From Hydrogenophaga sp. (GTDB taxonomy: Bacteria; Pseudomonadota; Gammaproteobacteria; Burkholderiales; Burkholderiaceae_C): a stretch of 35,448 nt of DNA. The notes under the pieces were generated by a model. It ran no database searches and was not told the DNA's origin. It saw only the letters and a list, made by a program, of their open reading frames with translations. This document shows, piece after piece, positions 24,708 through 33,157 of the stretch. The stretch's first letter is position 1. Each line of letters begins with the position of its first letter. Location of the stretch: NCBI RefSeq assembly GCF_019264445.1, contig NZ_JAHVAB010000023.1, positions 1-35,448 on the forward strand, in the 5' to 3' direction. The translations under genes and the position numbers were made by a program.

Positions 24708-25895
24708 ATGCCCTTTTTCCGCGACGTCAATCTCTCCGCCGCTTCCGCCGGCTTCGTGGCGGTGCTGGTGGGCTTCACCAGCTCGGTGGCCATCGTGTTC
24801 CAGGCGGCACAGGCCTTTGGCGCGACGCCCGCGCAAATCACCTCGTGGATGTGGGCCCTCGGGCTGGGCATGGGGCTGTGCTCGGCCGTGCCCTCGCTGG
24901 TGCTGCGCCAGCCCGTGATGATTGCCTGGAGCACCCCGGGTGCGGCGGTGCTGGCCACCGCCGGCATGGCGGGCGGCTTCACCATGGCCGACGCGGTCGG
25001 CGCATTCCTCATCAGCGCGGTCCTCATCGTCATCGTGGGCGCCACCGGCTGGTTCGAGCGCGTGATGAACAAGATCCCCATGGCCCTTGCGTCGGCGCTG
25101 CTCGCGGGCGTGCTCGCGCGTTTCGGCCTGCAGGCCTTTTCCGCCGCGCAAACCGCCTTGCCGCTGGTGGCGCTGATGCTCCTGGCCTATCTGCTGGGGC
25201 GGCGCCTGCTGCCGCGCTACGCGGTGCCGCTCACGCTGGCGGTGGCCATCGCCTACGTGGTGGCGCGGGGCCAGTTTCAGGGCAGGGCGGTGACGTTCGA
25301 GCTGGCTATGCCCGTCTTCACCCTGCCCGCCTTCAGCCTCGCCGCGTTCACCAGCCTGGCGCTGCCGTTGTTTGTGGTCACCATGGCGTCGCAGAACCTG
25401 CCTGGCGTGGCCGCGATCCGCGCGGCGGGGTACGACATGCCGATCTCGAAAATCATCACGCTCAGCGGCCTGGCCACGATCGTGCTTGCGCCCTTTGGCG
25501 GGTTTGCGCTCAACCTCAGCGCCATCACCGCGGCCATCTGCATGGGGCCCGAAGCGCACCCCGACCCGAAGAAGCGCTACACCGCGGCCGTGGTGTGCGG
25601 CGGCATCTATGTGCTGATCGGCCTCTTTGGCGCGGCCATCACCGGCTTGCTGATTGCGTTTCCGCGCGAGCTCGTGCTGGCCATTGCGGGCATTGCCCTG
25701 CTGGGCAGCATCGGCGGTGGCCTGCACGCAGCGCTCAAAGACGACGCGCACCGCGAGGCCGCGCTCATCACTTTCCTTGTCACCCTCAGCGGTGTGGTCA
25801 TTGGCGGCATCGGCTCGGCCTTCTGGGGCGTGGTCGCCGGCGCGTTGGCGCTGCTTGTGCAACAGTACGGGCTCGCCTCGAAAAAGTCTTCCTGA
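24708..25895 (+). CDS. BenE family benzoate/H+ symporter-like transporter
   Basis: A 395-residue carrier with about 12 membrane segments. It matches the BenE family, related to the nucleobase/xanthine (UraA-like) fold: NLSAASAGFVAVLVGFTSSV, LRQPVMIAWSTPGAAVLA, PLFVVTMASQNLPGVA, IRAAGYDMP, FGGFALNLSAITAAICMG and ALLGSIGGGLHAAL. BenE of Acinetobacter is linked to benzoate uptake, but no benzoate genes are nearby here, so the substrate is open. I start it at the ATG at 24708; the frame extends to a GTG at 24678. It ends 5 bases before gshB, so the two are probably cotranscribed. Confidence 0.88.
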   Translation: MPFFRDVNLSAASAGFVAVLVGFTSSVAIVFQAAQAFGATPAQITSWMWALGLGMGLCSAVPSLVLRQPVMIAWSTPGAAVLATAGMAGGFTMADAVGAFLISAVLIVIVGATGWFERVMNKIPMALASALLAGVLARFGLQAFSAAQTALPLVALMLLAYLLGRRLLPRYAVPLTLAVAIAYVVARGQFQGRAVTFELAMPVFTLPAFSLAAFTSLALPLFVVTMASQNLPGVAAIRAAGYDMPISKIITLSGLATIVLAPFGGFALNLSAITAAICMGPEAHPDPKKRYTAAVVCGGIYVLIGLFGAAITGLLIAFPRELVLAIAGIALLGSIGGGLHAALKDDAHREAALITFLVTLSGVVIGGIGSAFWGVVAGALALLVQQYGLASKKSS

Positions 25896-25900
25896 ACACC

Positions 25901-26848
25901 ATGAAAAAAATCCTCGTCGTCGCCGACCCGCTTGAAGCCTTCAAGACCACCAAGGACACCACCTTCGCCATGATGCGCGAGCTGCAGAAGCGCGGCCACA
26001 CGCTGGCCGCGTGCGAGCCCGAGCACCTGCAGTGGCAAAGCGGCCAGCCGGTGACGGCGCAGGTGCGCCACGTCACGCTCACGGGCGACGCCGACGCGTG
26101 GTTCAGCGTCACCAGCGAGGGCCGCGAACCCCTGCACAGCTTTGACGCCGTGCTGATGCGCAAGGACCCGCCGTTTGACAGCGAGTTCTTCTACGCCACC
26201 CACCTGCTGGAGCAGGCCGAGCGCGAAGGCGCCCGCGTGTTCAACAGCCCCAAGGCGCTGCGCGACCATCCCGAGAAGCTTGCGCTGATGGAGTTCGCGC
26301 GGTTCGCACCGCCCACGCTGGTGACGCGCCGGCCCGAGGCGATCCGCGCCTTTCACGCCGAACACAAGGACGTGATCCTCAAGCCGCTGGACGGCATGGG
26401 CGGCATGGGCATCTTCCGCGTGGGTGCCGACGGCATGAACCTGGGCTCCATCATCGAAACCCTCAACCAGGGTGGTGCCACCAGCGTCATGGTGCAGCGC
26501 TACCTGCCGGAGATCACCCTGGGCGACAAACGCCTGCTGCTCATTGGCGGCAAGGTGGCGCCCTTTGTGCTCGCGCGCATTCCGCAGGGCAGCGAGGTGC
26601 GCGGCAACCTCGCCGCCGGTGGCAAGGGCGTGGCGCAGCCGCTGAGCGACGTGGACCGCGCCGTGGCCGAGGCGATTGCGCCCACGCTGGCCGCGCGCGG
26701 CCTGCTGCTGGTGGGGCTGGACATGATCGGCGACAAGGTGACCGAGATCAACGTCACCAGCCCGACCTGTTTCCAGGAAATCCAGCAGCAGACCGGCTTC
26801 GATGTGCCGGCCATGTTTGTGGACGCACTTGAAGCGGCCATGGCATGA
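25901..26848 (+). CDS. gshB: Glutathione synthetase
   Basis: A 315-residue ATP-grasp enzyme that adds glycine to gamma-glutamylcysteine. It starts [21 protein letters not shown], as GshB does, with [31 protein letters not shown], the glycine-rich ATP loop [16 protein letters not shown] and the catalytic end [20 protein letters not shown] followed by TCFQEI. The length is normal. It follows the BenE-like gene by 5 bases and overlaps the next gene by four (ATGA), placing it inside a transcription unit with both. Confidence 0.96.
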   Translation: MKKILVVADPLEAFKTTKDTTFAMMRELQKRGHTLAACEPEHLQWQSGQPVTAQVRHVTLTGDADAWFSVTSEGREPLHSFDAVLMRKDPPFDSEFFYATHLLEQAEREGARVFNSPKALRDHPEKLALMEFARFAPPTLVTRRPEAIRAFHAEHKDVILKPLDGMGGMGIFRVGADGMNLGSIIETLNQGGATSVMVQRYLPEITLGDKRLLLIGGKVAPFVLARIPQGSEVRGNLAAGGKGVAQPLSDVDRAVAEAIAPTLAARGLLLVGLDMIGDKVTEINVTSPTCFQEIQQQTGFDVPAMFVDALEAAMA

Positions 26849-27207
26849 GCGAAGACGACGACCCAACGGCCGCCGCGCCGGGCCGCCCCCAGCAAGGCCA
26901 GCCCCCTCGGGGGGCAGCGACCCGCGAAGCGGCAGAGCGTGGGGGCTCAGAACCCCAGCCGCGCAACCCGCTGCACGGGCTCACGCTGGAGGCCATCGTT
27001 ACCGCGCTCGCCGACCACTATGGCTGGGATGGCCTGGGCGAGCGCATCCCGGTGCGCTGCTTCAACGTGGACCCCAGCGTGGGTTCGAGCCTGCGCTTTC
27101 TGCGCAAGACGCCCTGGGCGCGGGAGAAGGTCGAGAGCCTCTACCTGTTCATGCTGCGGGAAGAGCGCCGCGCCGGTCGGGGCGGCCCGGGTGCGCGGGC
27201 ATCTTGA
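26845..27207 (+). CDS. VF530 family DNA-binding protein with an unusual N-terminal extension
   Basis: The C-terminal 75 residues match the VF530/DUF2132 family of small DNA-binding proteins: [49 protein letters not shown] and [11 protein letters not shown]. The family is normally about 75-80 residues, while this one has 120. The extra N-terminal part (about residues 11-36, [19 protein letters not shown]) is encoded by a REP-like element at 26876-26950 that keeps the frame open. It starts at an ATG overlapping the gshB stop. The extension is probably disordered. Confidence 0.85.
   Translation: MSEDDDPTAAAPGRPQQGQPPRGAATREAAERGGSEPQPRNPLHGLTLEAIVTALADHYGWDGLGERIPVRCFNVDPSVGSSLRFLRKTPWAREKVESLYLFMLREERRAGRGGPGARAS
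26876..26950. repeat. REP-like element (copy A) in frame inside the VF530-type gene
   Basis: The plus strand shows CGCCGGGCCGCCCC, the palindrome CCCCCTCGGGGGG, then CCGCGAAGCGG and GTGGGGGCTCAG. The reverse complement of 29104-29170 has the same blocks in the same order and spacing, so the two are related. It lies wholly inside a coding region and adds about 25 codons. Confidence 0.75.
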
Positions 27208-27272
27208 GGCGGCGTCATCCCCGTCCTACACGCAGGCGTCGCGGCAGCTGACGGCGGGCAGGCGATGCCCGG

Positions 27273-27282
27273 CCTACGATGG
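27273..27282 (+). promoter_or_regulatory. CCTACGATGG promoter-like motif before the 24-residue peptide gene
   Basis: Identical 10-mer to those at 2772 and 34587. The TACGAT could be a -10 box, leaving a leader of about 25 bases with AGGAG before the ATG at 27312. Confidence 0.4.
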
Positions 27283-27311
27283 TCTCACCCCATCACAACA
27301 GGAGCACCGCC

Positions 27312-27386
27312 ATGAACACCATCATTTACATCGTCGGGCTGATCGTCGTCATCGGCTTCGTGCTGAGCTTCTTCGGCTTGCGCTGA
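27312..27386 (+). CDS. 24-residue single-pass membrane peptide
   Basis: A tiny reading frame encodes MNTIIYIVGLIVVIGFVLSFF followed by GLR and a stop. It has a good Shine-Dalgarno (AGGAG at 27300-27304, 7 bases before the ATG) and a promoter-like motif upstream. The product is one hydrophobic helix with a positively charged C-terminus, so it should sit in the inner membrane. Nothing else is coded in this 300-base gap. No partner or toxin-antitoxin arrangement is evident; the Arg and Gly ends resemble small membrane peptides that modulate larger complexes. Function unknown. Confidence 0.7.
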   Translation: MNTIIYIVGLIVVIGFVLSFFGLR

Positions 27387-27513
27387 GCGCGTCGCCGCCG
27401 CGAGGCGGCCTGCCCGATCGGGTACGTCAAGGGTTGACTGGGCCACAATGCGCCGGGCACTTCAGATGCCTGGGCTCCGTGGCTTTTTTTTCGTCTTCAA
27501 CCCAAAACGCACC

Positions 27514-27975
27514 ATGAACACTCTGAACAAGTTCGCTTCGCTCTGCGCTGTCACACTCCTCGCCGCCTGCGGCACGTCGTTGCCGTCGCCAACGTCTTCC
27601 ACCGCTTCAGCGCCTGCGCCTGCTGCCAGCGCGCCCGCTGCGTCCGAGAAGCAAACCGCCAAGTCGCGCGACGGTACCTACGAAGGCGAGATCACGGGCA
27701 AGGTCCGGCCAGGCAGCAAGTTTGCCGCGCTCAAGATCGGCATGGACATGCAGGAAGTGCAGACCTCCATGGGCCGCACACCCGACCGCTTTCACACCTA
27801 CGAATCGGGCAAGCGCTGGATCCCGTTCTATTTCGGCAACGATGCGCGCCGCATGCAGGCGCTCTACAAGGGCGAAGGTTGCCTGATCTTCACGGGCGGC
27901 AACGTGTGGGGCAGCGCCGGTGGCGACCTGATCGGCATCCAGCACGACGCCTCGGGCGCCTGCTACCAGCCCTGA
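27514..27975 (+). CDS. Putative outer-membrane lipoprotein, BamE/OmlA-like
   Basis: A 153-residue lipoprotein. The signal peptide ends in the lipobox LLAACG with Cys19 as the lipidated residue, followed by a Pro/Ala/Ser-rich linker (residues 24-45). The folded part contains FAALKIGMDMQEVQTSMGRTP, which matches the LKIGMTKQEVxxLLGxP pattern of SmpA/OmlA (BamE-like) domains, then KRWIPFYFG and RRMQALYKGEGCLIFTGG. BamE is far more conserved and lies in another context, so this is a relative, not BamE itself. A -10-like CACAAT (27444-27449) and a T8 run (27483-27491) lie in the leader. A terminator follows at 28000. Confidence 0.78.
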   Translation: MNTLNKFASLCAVTLLAACGTSLPSPTSSTASAPAPAASAPAASEKQTAKSRDGTYEGEITGKVRPGSKFAALKIGMDMQEVQTSMGRTPDRFHTYESGKRWIPFYFGNDARRMQALYKGEGCLIFTGGNVWGSAGGDLIGIQHDASGACYQP

Positions 27976-27999
27976 TTCCACAGGGCTTGAAAGCACACC

Positions 28000-28020
28000 A
28001 GGGCCGCCGCGAGCGGCCCT
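28000..28020 (+). terminator. Rho-independent-like terminator after the lipoprotein gene
   Basis: AGGGCCGC (28000-28007) and GCGGCCCT (28013-28020) form an 8-bp perfect stem with a CGCGA loop, followed by TACAGTTTTT. It lies between convergent genes; its last base is shared with the stop codon of the ABC permease on the other strand. Confidence 0.7.
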
Positions 28021-28847
28021 TACAGTTTTTCGGTCTCGCCCACCTTGGGCTGCCACTTCATCAGCCGCTTTTCGATCTTGCCCACCGCGGCATCGAGCGC
28101 CAGCGCAAACAGGGTGAGCACCACGATGCCGGCCATCACGGTGTTGATGTCGAAGCTGCCTTCGGCCTGCAGGATGAGGTAGCCCACGCCCTGGCTGGAA
28201 CCCAGGTACTCGCCCACCACCGCACCCACAAACGCCAGGCCCACGCTGGTGTGCAGCGAGCTGAACACCCAGCTGGTGGCGCTGGGCAGGTACACATGGC
28301 GCAGCAGCTGCTTCTGGCTCGCGCCCAACATGCGCGCGTTGGCCAGGATCACCGGGCTCACTTCCTTCACGCCCTGGTAGACGTTGAAGAACACGATGAA
28401 GAACACCAGCGTGACACCCAGCGCCACCTTGCTGGCGATGCCCAGGCCGAACCACACCGCGAAGATGGGCGCCAGGATGATGCGCGGCATGGAGTTCATG
28501 GCCTTGATGTACGGCTCCAGAATGGCCGAGGCCATGGGGCTGAGCGCGAGCCACAGGCCGCCCAGCAGTCCGCCAATGGCGCCAATGGCGAAGGCCAGCA
28601 CGGTTTCGGTGAGTGTCACGCCCAGGTGCTGGTAGATGTCGGCGTCGGTGACGAACCAGGTCCAGATGCGTTGGGCCACGCGCACCGGCTCGCCAAAGAA
28701 GAAGGCGGCCTGGCGGTCGTTGTCGAACATGAACGGCGGGATGAGCCCGGGCGTGGTCATGAGGTACCAGAACGCAATGAGGGCCACCAGCAGGGCCAGC
28801 TGCCACAGGCGCAGCGTCTTGGGCTGCGGCTTGATGAGGTTCCACAT
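28020..28847 (-). CDS. ABC transporter permease, SsuC/TauC-like
   Basis: A 275-residue inner-membrane permease of the BPD_transp_1 family found in nitrate, taurine and sulphonate importers. It has about six helices, and the EAA-type coupling loop reads VSPVILANARMLGASQKQLLRHVYLPSA (about 150-177). Other family marks are MPRIILAPIFAVWFGLGIASKV and LAFVGAVVGEYLGSSQGVGYLI. It starts at the ATG at 28847, five bases after the ATPase stop, and is the last gene of the unit. Its substrate follows that of the binding protein and is not known. Confidence 0.92.
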   Translation of the reverse strand: MWNLIKPQPKTLRLWQLALLVALIAFWYLMTTPGLIPPFMFDNDRQAAFFFGEPVRVAQRIWTWFVTDADIYQHLGVTLTETVLAFAIGAIGGLLGGLWLALSPMASAILEPYIKAMNSMPRIILAPIFAVWFGLGIASKVALGVTLVFFIVFFNVYQGVKEVSPVILANARMLGASQKQLLRHVYLPSATSWVFSSLHTSVGLAFVGAVVGEYLGSSQGVGYLILQAEGSFDINTVMAGIVVLTLFALALDAAVGKIEKRLMKWQPKVGETEKL

Positions 28848-28852
28848 GGTGC

Positions 28853-29746
28853 TCAGGCCGCTTTCTTCAGTTGCTGCTCGTAGCCCTTGAGCACTTCCTC
28901 GCGCATCACGGCCCAGATGGCGGCGTGCAGTTCGACGAAGCGGGCCGTGGTCTTGATCTCGGCCACGTCGCGCGGGCGCGGGATGTCGATGGCGAATTCA
29001 CCGATGGGGTGGCTGGCCGGGCCGGCGCTGAGCACCACCACACGGTCGCTCATGGCGATGGCTTCGTCCAGGTCGTGCGTGATGAACAGCACCGCTTTGC
29101 GGCCATTGCCCCCTTGCGCTTCGCGCGGTCCCCCCGAGGGGGAGCGCATCGGGCTTGGGGCGGCCCGGCGCCCGCTGCCGGCCGCCCACAGGTCCAGCAC
29201 CTCGTTTTCCATCAGCTGGCGCGTCTGGATGTCGAGCGCGGAAAATGGTTCGTCCATCAGGATGATGTCGGGGTCGAGCACCAATGTTTGCGCCAGGCTC
29301 GCGCGCTTGCGCATGCCGCCGCTCATCTGGTGCGGGTAGCGGTCGCCAAAGCCGCCCAGGCCCACGCGGCGCAGCCATTCTTCGGCCTGCGTGCGCGCGT
29401 CGGCGTCGGGCACACCGCGAAACGACAGGCCCGCCATCACGTTGCCCAGCGCGGTGCGCCAGGGCATCAGGCTCTCGGTCTGAAACATGTAGCCCGCGCG
29501 CGTGTTGATGCCGTCCAGCGGCTCGCCAAACACCTTCACCGTGCCGGTGCTCGGCGAGAGCAGGCCGGCCGCGACGTTGAGCAGCGTGCTCTTGCCGCAG
29601 CCCGTGGGGCCGACCACGCTCACGAACTCGCCCGCGCCCACCGTGAGCGTCACGTCGCGCACGGCCGTGTAGCGCTGGCCGGGGTCGTCTTTGCTGATGA
29701 AGGTGCAGGACACGCCCTGCAGGTCGATGGCGGGGCTCGTCGTCAT
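28853..29746 (-). CDS. ABC transporter ATPase, SsuB/TauB-like, with a repeat-derived insert
   Basis: A 297-residue nucleotide-binding subunit. Motifs: Walker A GPTGCGKST (46-54), Q-loop Gln89 in GYMFQTESLMPWRTAL, signature QMSGGMRKRASLAQ (140-153), Walker B IILMDEPFSALD (161-172) and switch His224 in FITHDLDEAI. Between ENEVLDLW (181-187) and VLFITHD (219-225) lies an insert of roughly 28 residues, rich in Gly, Pro, Ser and Arg. SsuB and TauB have only a few residues there. The insert is encoded by a REP-like element (29104-29170). It sits on a surface loop before the switch strand, so the ATPase could remain active. It starts seven bases after the binding-protein stop. Confidence 0.9.
   Translation of the reverse strand: MTTSPAIDLQGVSCTFISKDDPGQRYTAVRDVTLTVGAGEFVSVVGPTGCGKSTLLNVAAGLLSPSTGTVKVFGEPLDGINTRAGYMFQTESLMPWRTALGNVMAGLSFRGVPDADARTQAEEWLRRVGLGGFGDRYPHQMSGGMRKRASLAQTLVLDPDIILMDEPFSALDIQTRQLMENEVLDLWAAGSGRRAAPSPMRSPSGGPREAQGGNGRKAVLFITHDLDEAIAMSDRVVVLSAGPASHPIGEFAIDIPRPRDVAEIKTTARFVELHAAIWAVMREEVLKGYEQQLKKAA
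29104..29170. repeat. REP-like element (copy B) in frame inside the ABC ATPase gene
   Basis: On the plus strand the element shows CCCCCTTGCGCTTCGCGCGG, then CCCCCCGAGGGGG and CTTGGGGCGGCCCGGCG. Its reverse complement aligns block by block with the element at 26876-26950: CGCCGGGCCGCCCC, the CCCCCTCGGGGGG palindrome and CGCGAAGCG. It is oriented opposite to copy A on the chromosome. It adds codons without breaking the reading frame. Confidence 0.75.
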
Positions 29747-29753
29747 CAGGGCA

Positions 29754-30779
29754 TCAGCCTTTCGGGTACTTCAAGTTCGCCTTTTGCACAAAGGCGTTGG
29801 TGTAGACCGCGTTCAGGTCGAGCTTGGCCTTGGCCAGGTCGGCGTCCACGCTGGCCAGCGCGCGCAAGGCGGTGTCGGCGCCCTTGGTCGGGAAGCTGCC
29901 ATCGGGCGACAGCGCGCCCTTGGCGGCCATGAAGGCATCGATGTAGACCGCGCGGTCGCCCAGCAGGAAGCTCTCGGGCACGGCCTTGATGATGTCGCCC
30001 GGCCCGGCGGCCTGGATCCACTTGGACGCGCGCACCATCGCGTTGGCCAGGGCCTGCGCGGTGTTGGGGTTCTTGTCCAGGAAGGGCTGCGGCGCGTAGA
30101 GGCAACCGGCGGGCATGGGCCCGCCGAACACCTTTTCCGACTCGGCCACGATGCGCGTGTCGGACACGATCTTGAGGTCGCCCGAGCGCTGCAGCAGCGT
30201 GATGACCGGGTCGAGGTTGCTGATGGCGTCGATCTGGCCCGCGCGCATGGCGGCCACGGCACCGTTGCCCGCGCCCACGCCGACGATGCTCACGTCACTG
30301 GGCTTGAGGCCCGCCTTGGCGAGCACGAAGTTGACCATCACGTTGGTGGAACTGCCCGGGGCGGTCACGCCGATTTTCTTGCCCTTGAGATCGGCCACCG
30401 TTTTGAAGCCGCTCATGGTCTTGGGGTTGACGCCCAGCACGATCTGCGGCGCGCTGCCCTGCAGCACGAAGGCGCGCATGGGCTGGCCCTTGAACTGCAT
30501 GTTGATGGTGTGCTCGAACGCGCCCGAGACCACATCGGCGCTGCCGCCCACCACGGCGGCCAGCGCGCGCGAGCCGCCCGCGAAGTCGACGATGGTCACG
30601 TCCAGCCCTTCGGCCTTGAAGTAGCCGAGCTGCTCGGCAATCGTCAGGGGCAGGTAGTACAGCAGGTTCTTGCCGCCCACGGCGATGGTGACCTTGGGCT
30701 TTTCCAGGCCTTGTGCGAACGCGAACGGGGGCAGCACGGCAGCGGCCAGGCCGCCGGCGACGAGGTGTCGTCTTTGCAT
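29754..30779 (-). CDS. ABC transporter substrate-binding protein, SsuA/NMT1-like
   Basis: A 341-residue periplasmic protein of the NMT1/SsuA type. The signal peptide is MQRRHLVAGGLAAAVLPPFA, with a twin-arginine-like pair but no full Tat motif, cleaved near AFAQG. The mature part shows NLLYYLPLTIAEQLGYFKAEG and LDVTIVDFAGGSRALAAVVGG, then ADVVSGAFEHTI, DLKGKKIGVTAPGSST and AMRAGQIDAISNLDPV. This arrangement is typical of binders for sulphonates, taurine, nitrate and pyrimidine precursors. It starts at the ATG at 30779 with AAGGAG 9 bases upstream and opens the SBP-ATPase-permease unit. No monooxygenase or other sulphur gene is nearby, so the ligand cannot be assigned. Confidence 0.92.
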   Translation of the reverse strand: MQRRHLVAGGLAAAVLPPFAFAQGLEKPKVTIAVGGKNLLYYLPLTIAEQLGYFKAEGLDVTIVDFAGGSRALAAVVGGSADVVSGAFEHTINMQFKGQPMRAFVLQGSAPQIVLGVNPKTMSGFKTVADLKGKKIGVTAPGSSTNVMVNFVLAKAGLKPSDVSIVGVGAGNGAVAAMRAGQIDAISNLDPVITLLQRSGDLKIVSDTRIVAESEKVFGGPMPAGCLYAPQPFLDKNPNTAQALANAMVRASKWIQAAGPGDIIKAVPESFLLGDRAVYIDAFMAAKGALSPDGSFPTKGADTALRALASVDADLAKAKLDLNAVYTNAFVQKANLKYPKG

Positions 30780-30844
30780 GGGGTTGTCTCCTTGTTGGAA
30801 GGAGCCATGGTAGCCCGGGGCGCCGCCCGCGGGTACCCGGGAAA

Positions 30845-31609
30845 TCACGGCAAGGGCAGGCCGTCCACGAACACCTTGAGCTCGTTGGGCTCGAACGCGG
30901 CCCACTGCTCGTTGCTGGTGAGCGGTGTGGTCACGACCACGGCGGCGCGGTCGCCGGGCTGGTTGAGTTCGGCGAAGTTCACCGTCCAGTCCTGGTCCAT
31001 CAGGGTGGCCTGTGCAAACGGGTGCTGGCGCACCAGCCAGTGCAGCTTGGTGCTGCAGTGCGCCCACAGCGCCTCGCCGTTGGAGAGCAAAAAGTTGAAG
31101 GTGCCGAACTGGCGCACCTGGGGCACCAGCTCGCGCAGGGTGAGCGTGAGCTCGCGCACATCGGGCAGGCTGGCGTGCGACTTGGCCAGCTCCTGCATGA
31201 GCCAGCAGAAGGCGCGCTCGCTGTCGGTGGTGCCCACCGGACGGAAATGGCTGTGCAGCGGCGGAGCGTAGTCTTTCAGGTCGCCGTTGTGCGCAAACAC
31301 CCACTGCCGTCCCCAGAGCTCGCGCACGAAGGGGTGGGCGTTTTCCAGCGCCACTTCACCAATGGTGGCCTTGCGCACGTGGGCAATGATGTTGCGGCTC
31401 TTGAGCGGATAGCCCTGCAGGAAAGTCGCCATGGGCGACTGCGAGGCGCTCTCGTGGTCGATGAACAGGCGCAGGCCCTTGCCCTCGAAGAAGGCGATGC
31501 CCCAGCCATCGGCGTGGTGGTCGGTGTTGCCGCCGCGCTGGCAGAAACCGGTGAAGCTGAACGACGCGTCGGTCGGCGTGGCGCAGTTGAGTCCGAGCAG
31601 TTGGCACAT
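30845..31609 (-). CDS. Class II glutamine amidotransferase (YafJ-like)
   Basis: A 254-residue N-terminal-nucleophile amidotransferase domain standing alone. The catalytic Cys is residue 2 (MCQLLGLNC), exposed after Met removal. Conserved segments are FTGFCQRGGNTDHHADGWGI, IIAHVRKATIG, ENAHPFVRELWGRQWVFAHN followed by GDL, and GTTDSERAFCWLM. The family hydrolyses glutamine, but the acceptor for the ammonia is not known for YafJ proteins. The ATG at 31609 lies only 4 bases after the stop of the DHA2 exporter, so cotranscription is likely. A CACAAT hexamer also ends 6 bases before the ATG. Confidence 0.93.
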   Translation of the reverse strand: MCQLLGLNCATPTDASFSFTGFCQRGGNTDHHADGWGIAFFEGKGLRLFIDHESASQSPMATFLQGYPLKSRNIIAHVRKATIGEVALENAHPFVRELWGRQWVFAHNGDLKDYAPPLHSHFRPVGTTDSERAFCWLMQELAKSHASLPDVRELTLTLRELVPQVRQFGTFNFLLSNGEALWAHCSTKLHWLVRQHPFAQATLMDQDWTVNFAELNQPGDRAAVVVTTPLTSNEQWAAFEPNELKVFVDGLPLP

Positions 31610-31613
31610 AAGG

Positions 31614-33119
31614 CTATTGTGGCGGTGGAGGTGCGGCGGCCCGCAGTTTCAGCGCAGCGGTCAGCGCCAGCGCGCAGATAGCCGCGAGCATGAGAAAGGT
31701 TTCTTCGAACGCGGCCACGCGCGCCGGCGTGCCCACGCCGCCTGCGGTGAGCTGCACGCCGTGCGCGGCCAGGCGCCACTCGAGCACGATGCCGCACAGG
31801 CTCACGCCCGCCGCGCCGCCCAGCATGCGCAGGAAGTTGATGACGCTGGCGCCCTGCGCAATGTCCACCCGCTCCAGGCCGCGCATGGCGCCGATGTTGA
31901 GCGAGGGCAGGATGAAGCCCAGGCCGATGCGTCCGACGATGGCCCAGGTCACGAGCAGCGGGATGACCCACATCGGGCGCCCCGGGTCGATGGTGACCAT
32001 GAGCCCGAACGAGGCCGAGAGCAGCACCAGGCCAATGCTCACCAGCTGGTGAGTGGGGTGGCGGTCGGCCAGCCGCCCGACCACCGCGATGGCCACCGCC
32101 AGCACCAGGCCCGCCGGCAGAAGAATGGTGCCCACGTGCGATGCCGAGAGGCCCAGCCCGCTTTGCATGTAGACCGGCAGCAGGTAGGTGGAGCCAAACA
32201 GCGCAATGCCGTAGATGAAGGCCACGATGCTGCCCATGGCAAAGCGCCGGTCCTTGAACAGCGACAGGTTCATGAGCGGGTCCACGCCTTCGTCGGGCCG
32301 GCGCCGCCGCGCCTTGAGCGTGCGCCGCTCCAGCCAGATGAAGGTCACCAGCATCAGCGCGGCGCCGCCCAGCAGCAGGGCTGCGGTGGCGGCGGTGCCG
32401 CCGTGCAGCTCCACCAGGCCGTTGAGCAGGCACAGCGTGCCCACCGCGGCGAGGGCCAGGCCGCGCCAGTCGAGGCCGGCCCCCTGCGGGTTGGCTGCAC
32501 CGCCACCCGGCGACGTGGTGGGCACGAAGCGGTAGGCGAGCCACAGCGAGGTGAGGCAGAACGGCACCACCATGAAGAAGATGGAGCGCCAGCCAAAGCC
32601 ATCGACCAGCAAGCCCCCGATGCTGGGGCCCAGCGCGGGCGCGAGGACCACACCCATGCCGAAGATGCCGCTCGCACGGCCCTGCTCGTGCGGCTGGAAG
32701 GCGCGCAGGATGATGATGGCCGGGATGGGCTGCACCACACCCGCAGCCAGGCCCTCGGCCACGCGCGCAGCCAGCACCAGCGGGTAGTCGTTGGCAAAGC
32801 CGCCGGCCACGCCGCCCACCATCAGCAGCCACATGCAGCCCACGTAGGTGCGCCGGTAGCCATAGCGCGCCAGCAGCCAGGGCGTGGTGAGCATGGAGAC
32901 GGTCATGGCCGCCATGAAGCCCGAGGTGACCCACTGCGCGCGTTCCTGGCCGAGCGTGAAGTGCCGGCTCATGTCGGGAATGGCGACGTTGATGACGGTC
33001 GACGACATGATGGCCGCCATGGTCCCCACCATCACCGAGAGCAACAGCAGCCAGCGGTAGCGTTCGCCATAGCGCTCACGCAGGGCGGGCAGGGAGTGGT
33101 CGCTGGAAGGGGTCGTCAT
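31614..33119 (-). CDS. DHA2-family multidrug efflux MFS transporter (EmrB-like)
   Basis: A 501-residue exporter with about 14 membrane helices, as in the DHA2/EmrB group of the major facilitator superfamily. Family marks include MSSTVINVAIPDMSRHF in helix 1, WVTSGFMAAMTVSMLTTPWL, LARYGYRRTYVGCM (motif A), GLAAGVVQPIPAIIIL and GPSIGGLLVDGFGWRSIFF (motif C region). No membrane-fusion partner (EmrA) is present here. I use the ATG at 33119; an ATG at 33146 would add nine residues. The start lies close to the divergent AI-2E-type gene, with a TATATT/AATATA hexamer between them that could serve both strands. Confidence 0.9.
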   Translation of the reverse strand: MTTPSSDHSLPALRERYGERYRWLLLLSVMVGTMAAIMSSTVINVAIPDMSRHFTLGQERAQWVTSGFMAAMTVSMLTTPWLLARYGYRRTYVGCMWLLMVGGVAGGFANDYPLVLAARVAEGLAAGVVQPIPAIIILRAFQPHEQGRASGIFGMGVVLAPALGPSIGGLLVDGFGWRSIFFMVVPFCLTSLWLAYRFVPTTSPGGGAANPQGAGLDWRGLALAAVGTLCLLNGLVELHGGTAATAALLLGGAALMLVTFIWLERRTLKARRRRPDEGVDPLMNLSLFKDRRFAMGSIVAFIYGIALFGSTYLLPVYMQSGLGLSASHVGTILLPAGLVLAVAIAVVGRLADRHPTHQLVSIGLVLLSASFGLMVTIDPGRPMWVIPLLVTWAIVGRIGLGFILPSLNIGAMRGLERVDIAQGASVINFLRMLGGAAGVSLCGIVLEWRLAAHGVQLTAGGVGTPARVAAFEETFLMLAAICALALTAALKLRAAAPPPPQ

Positions 33120-33157
33120 GGGAGGGCGCGGCGGCCAGTTTGCCATAGGGGGTCGGG

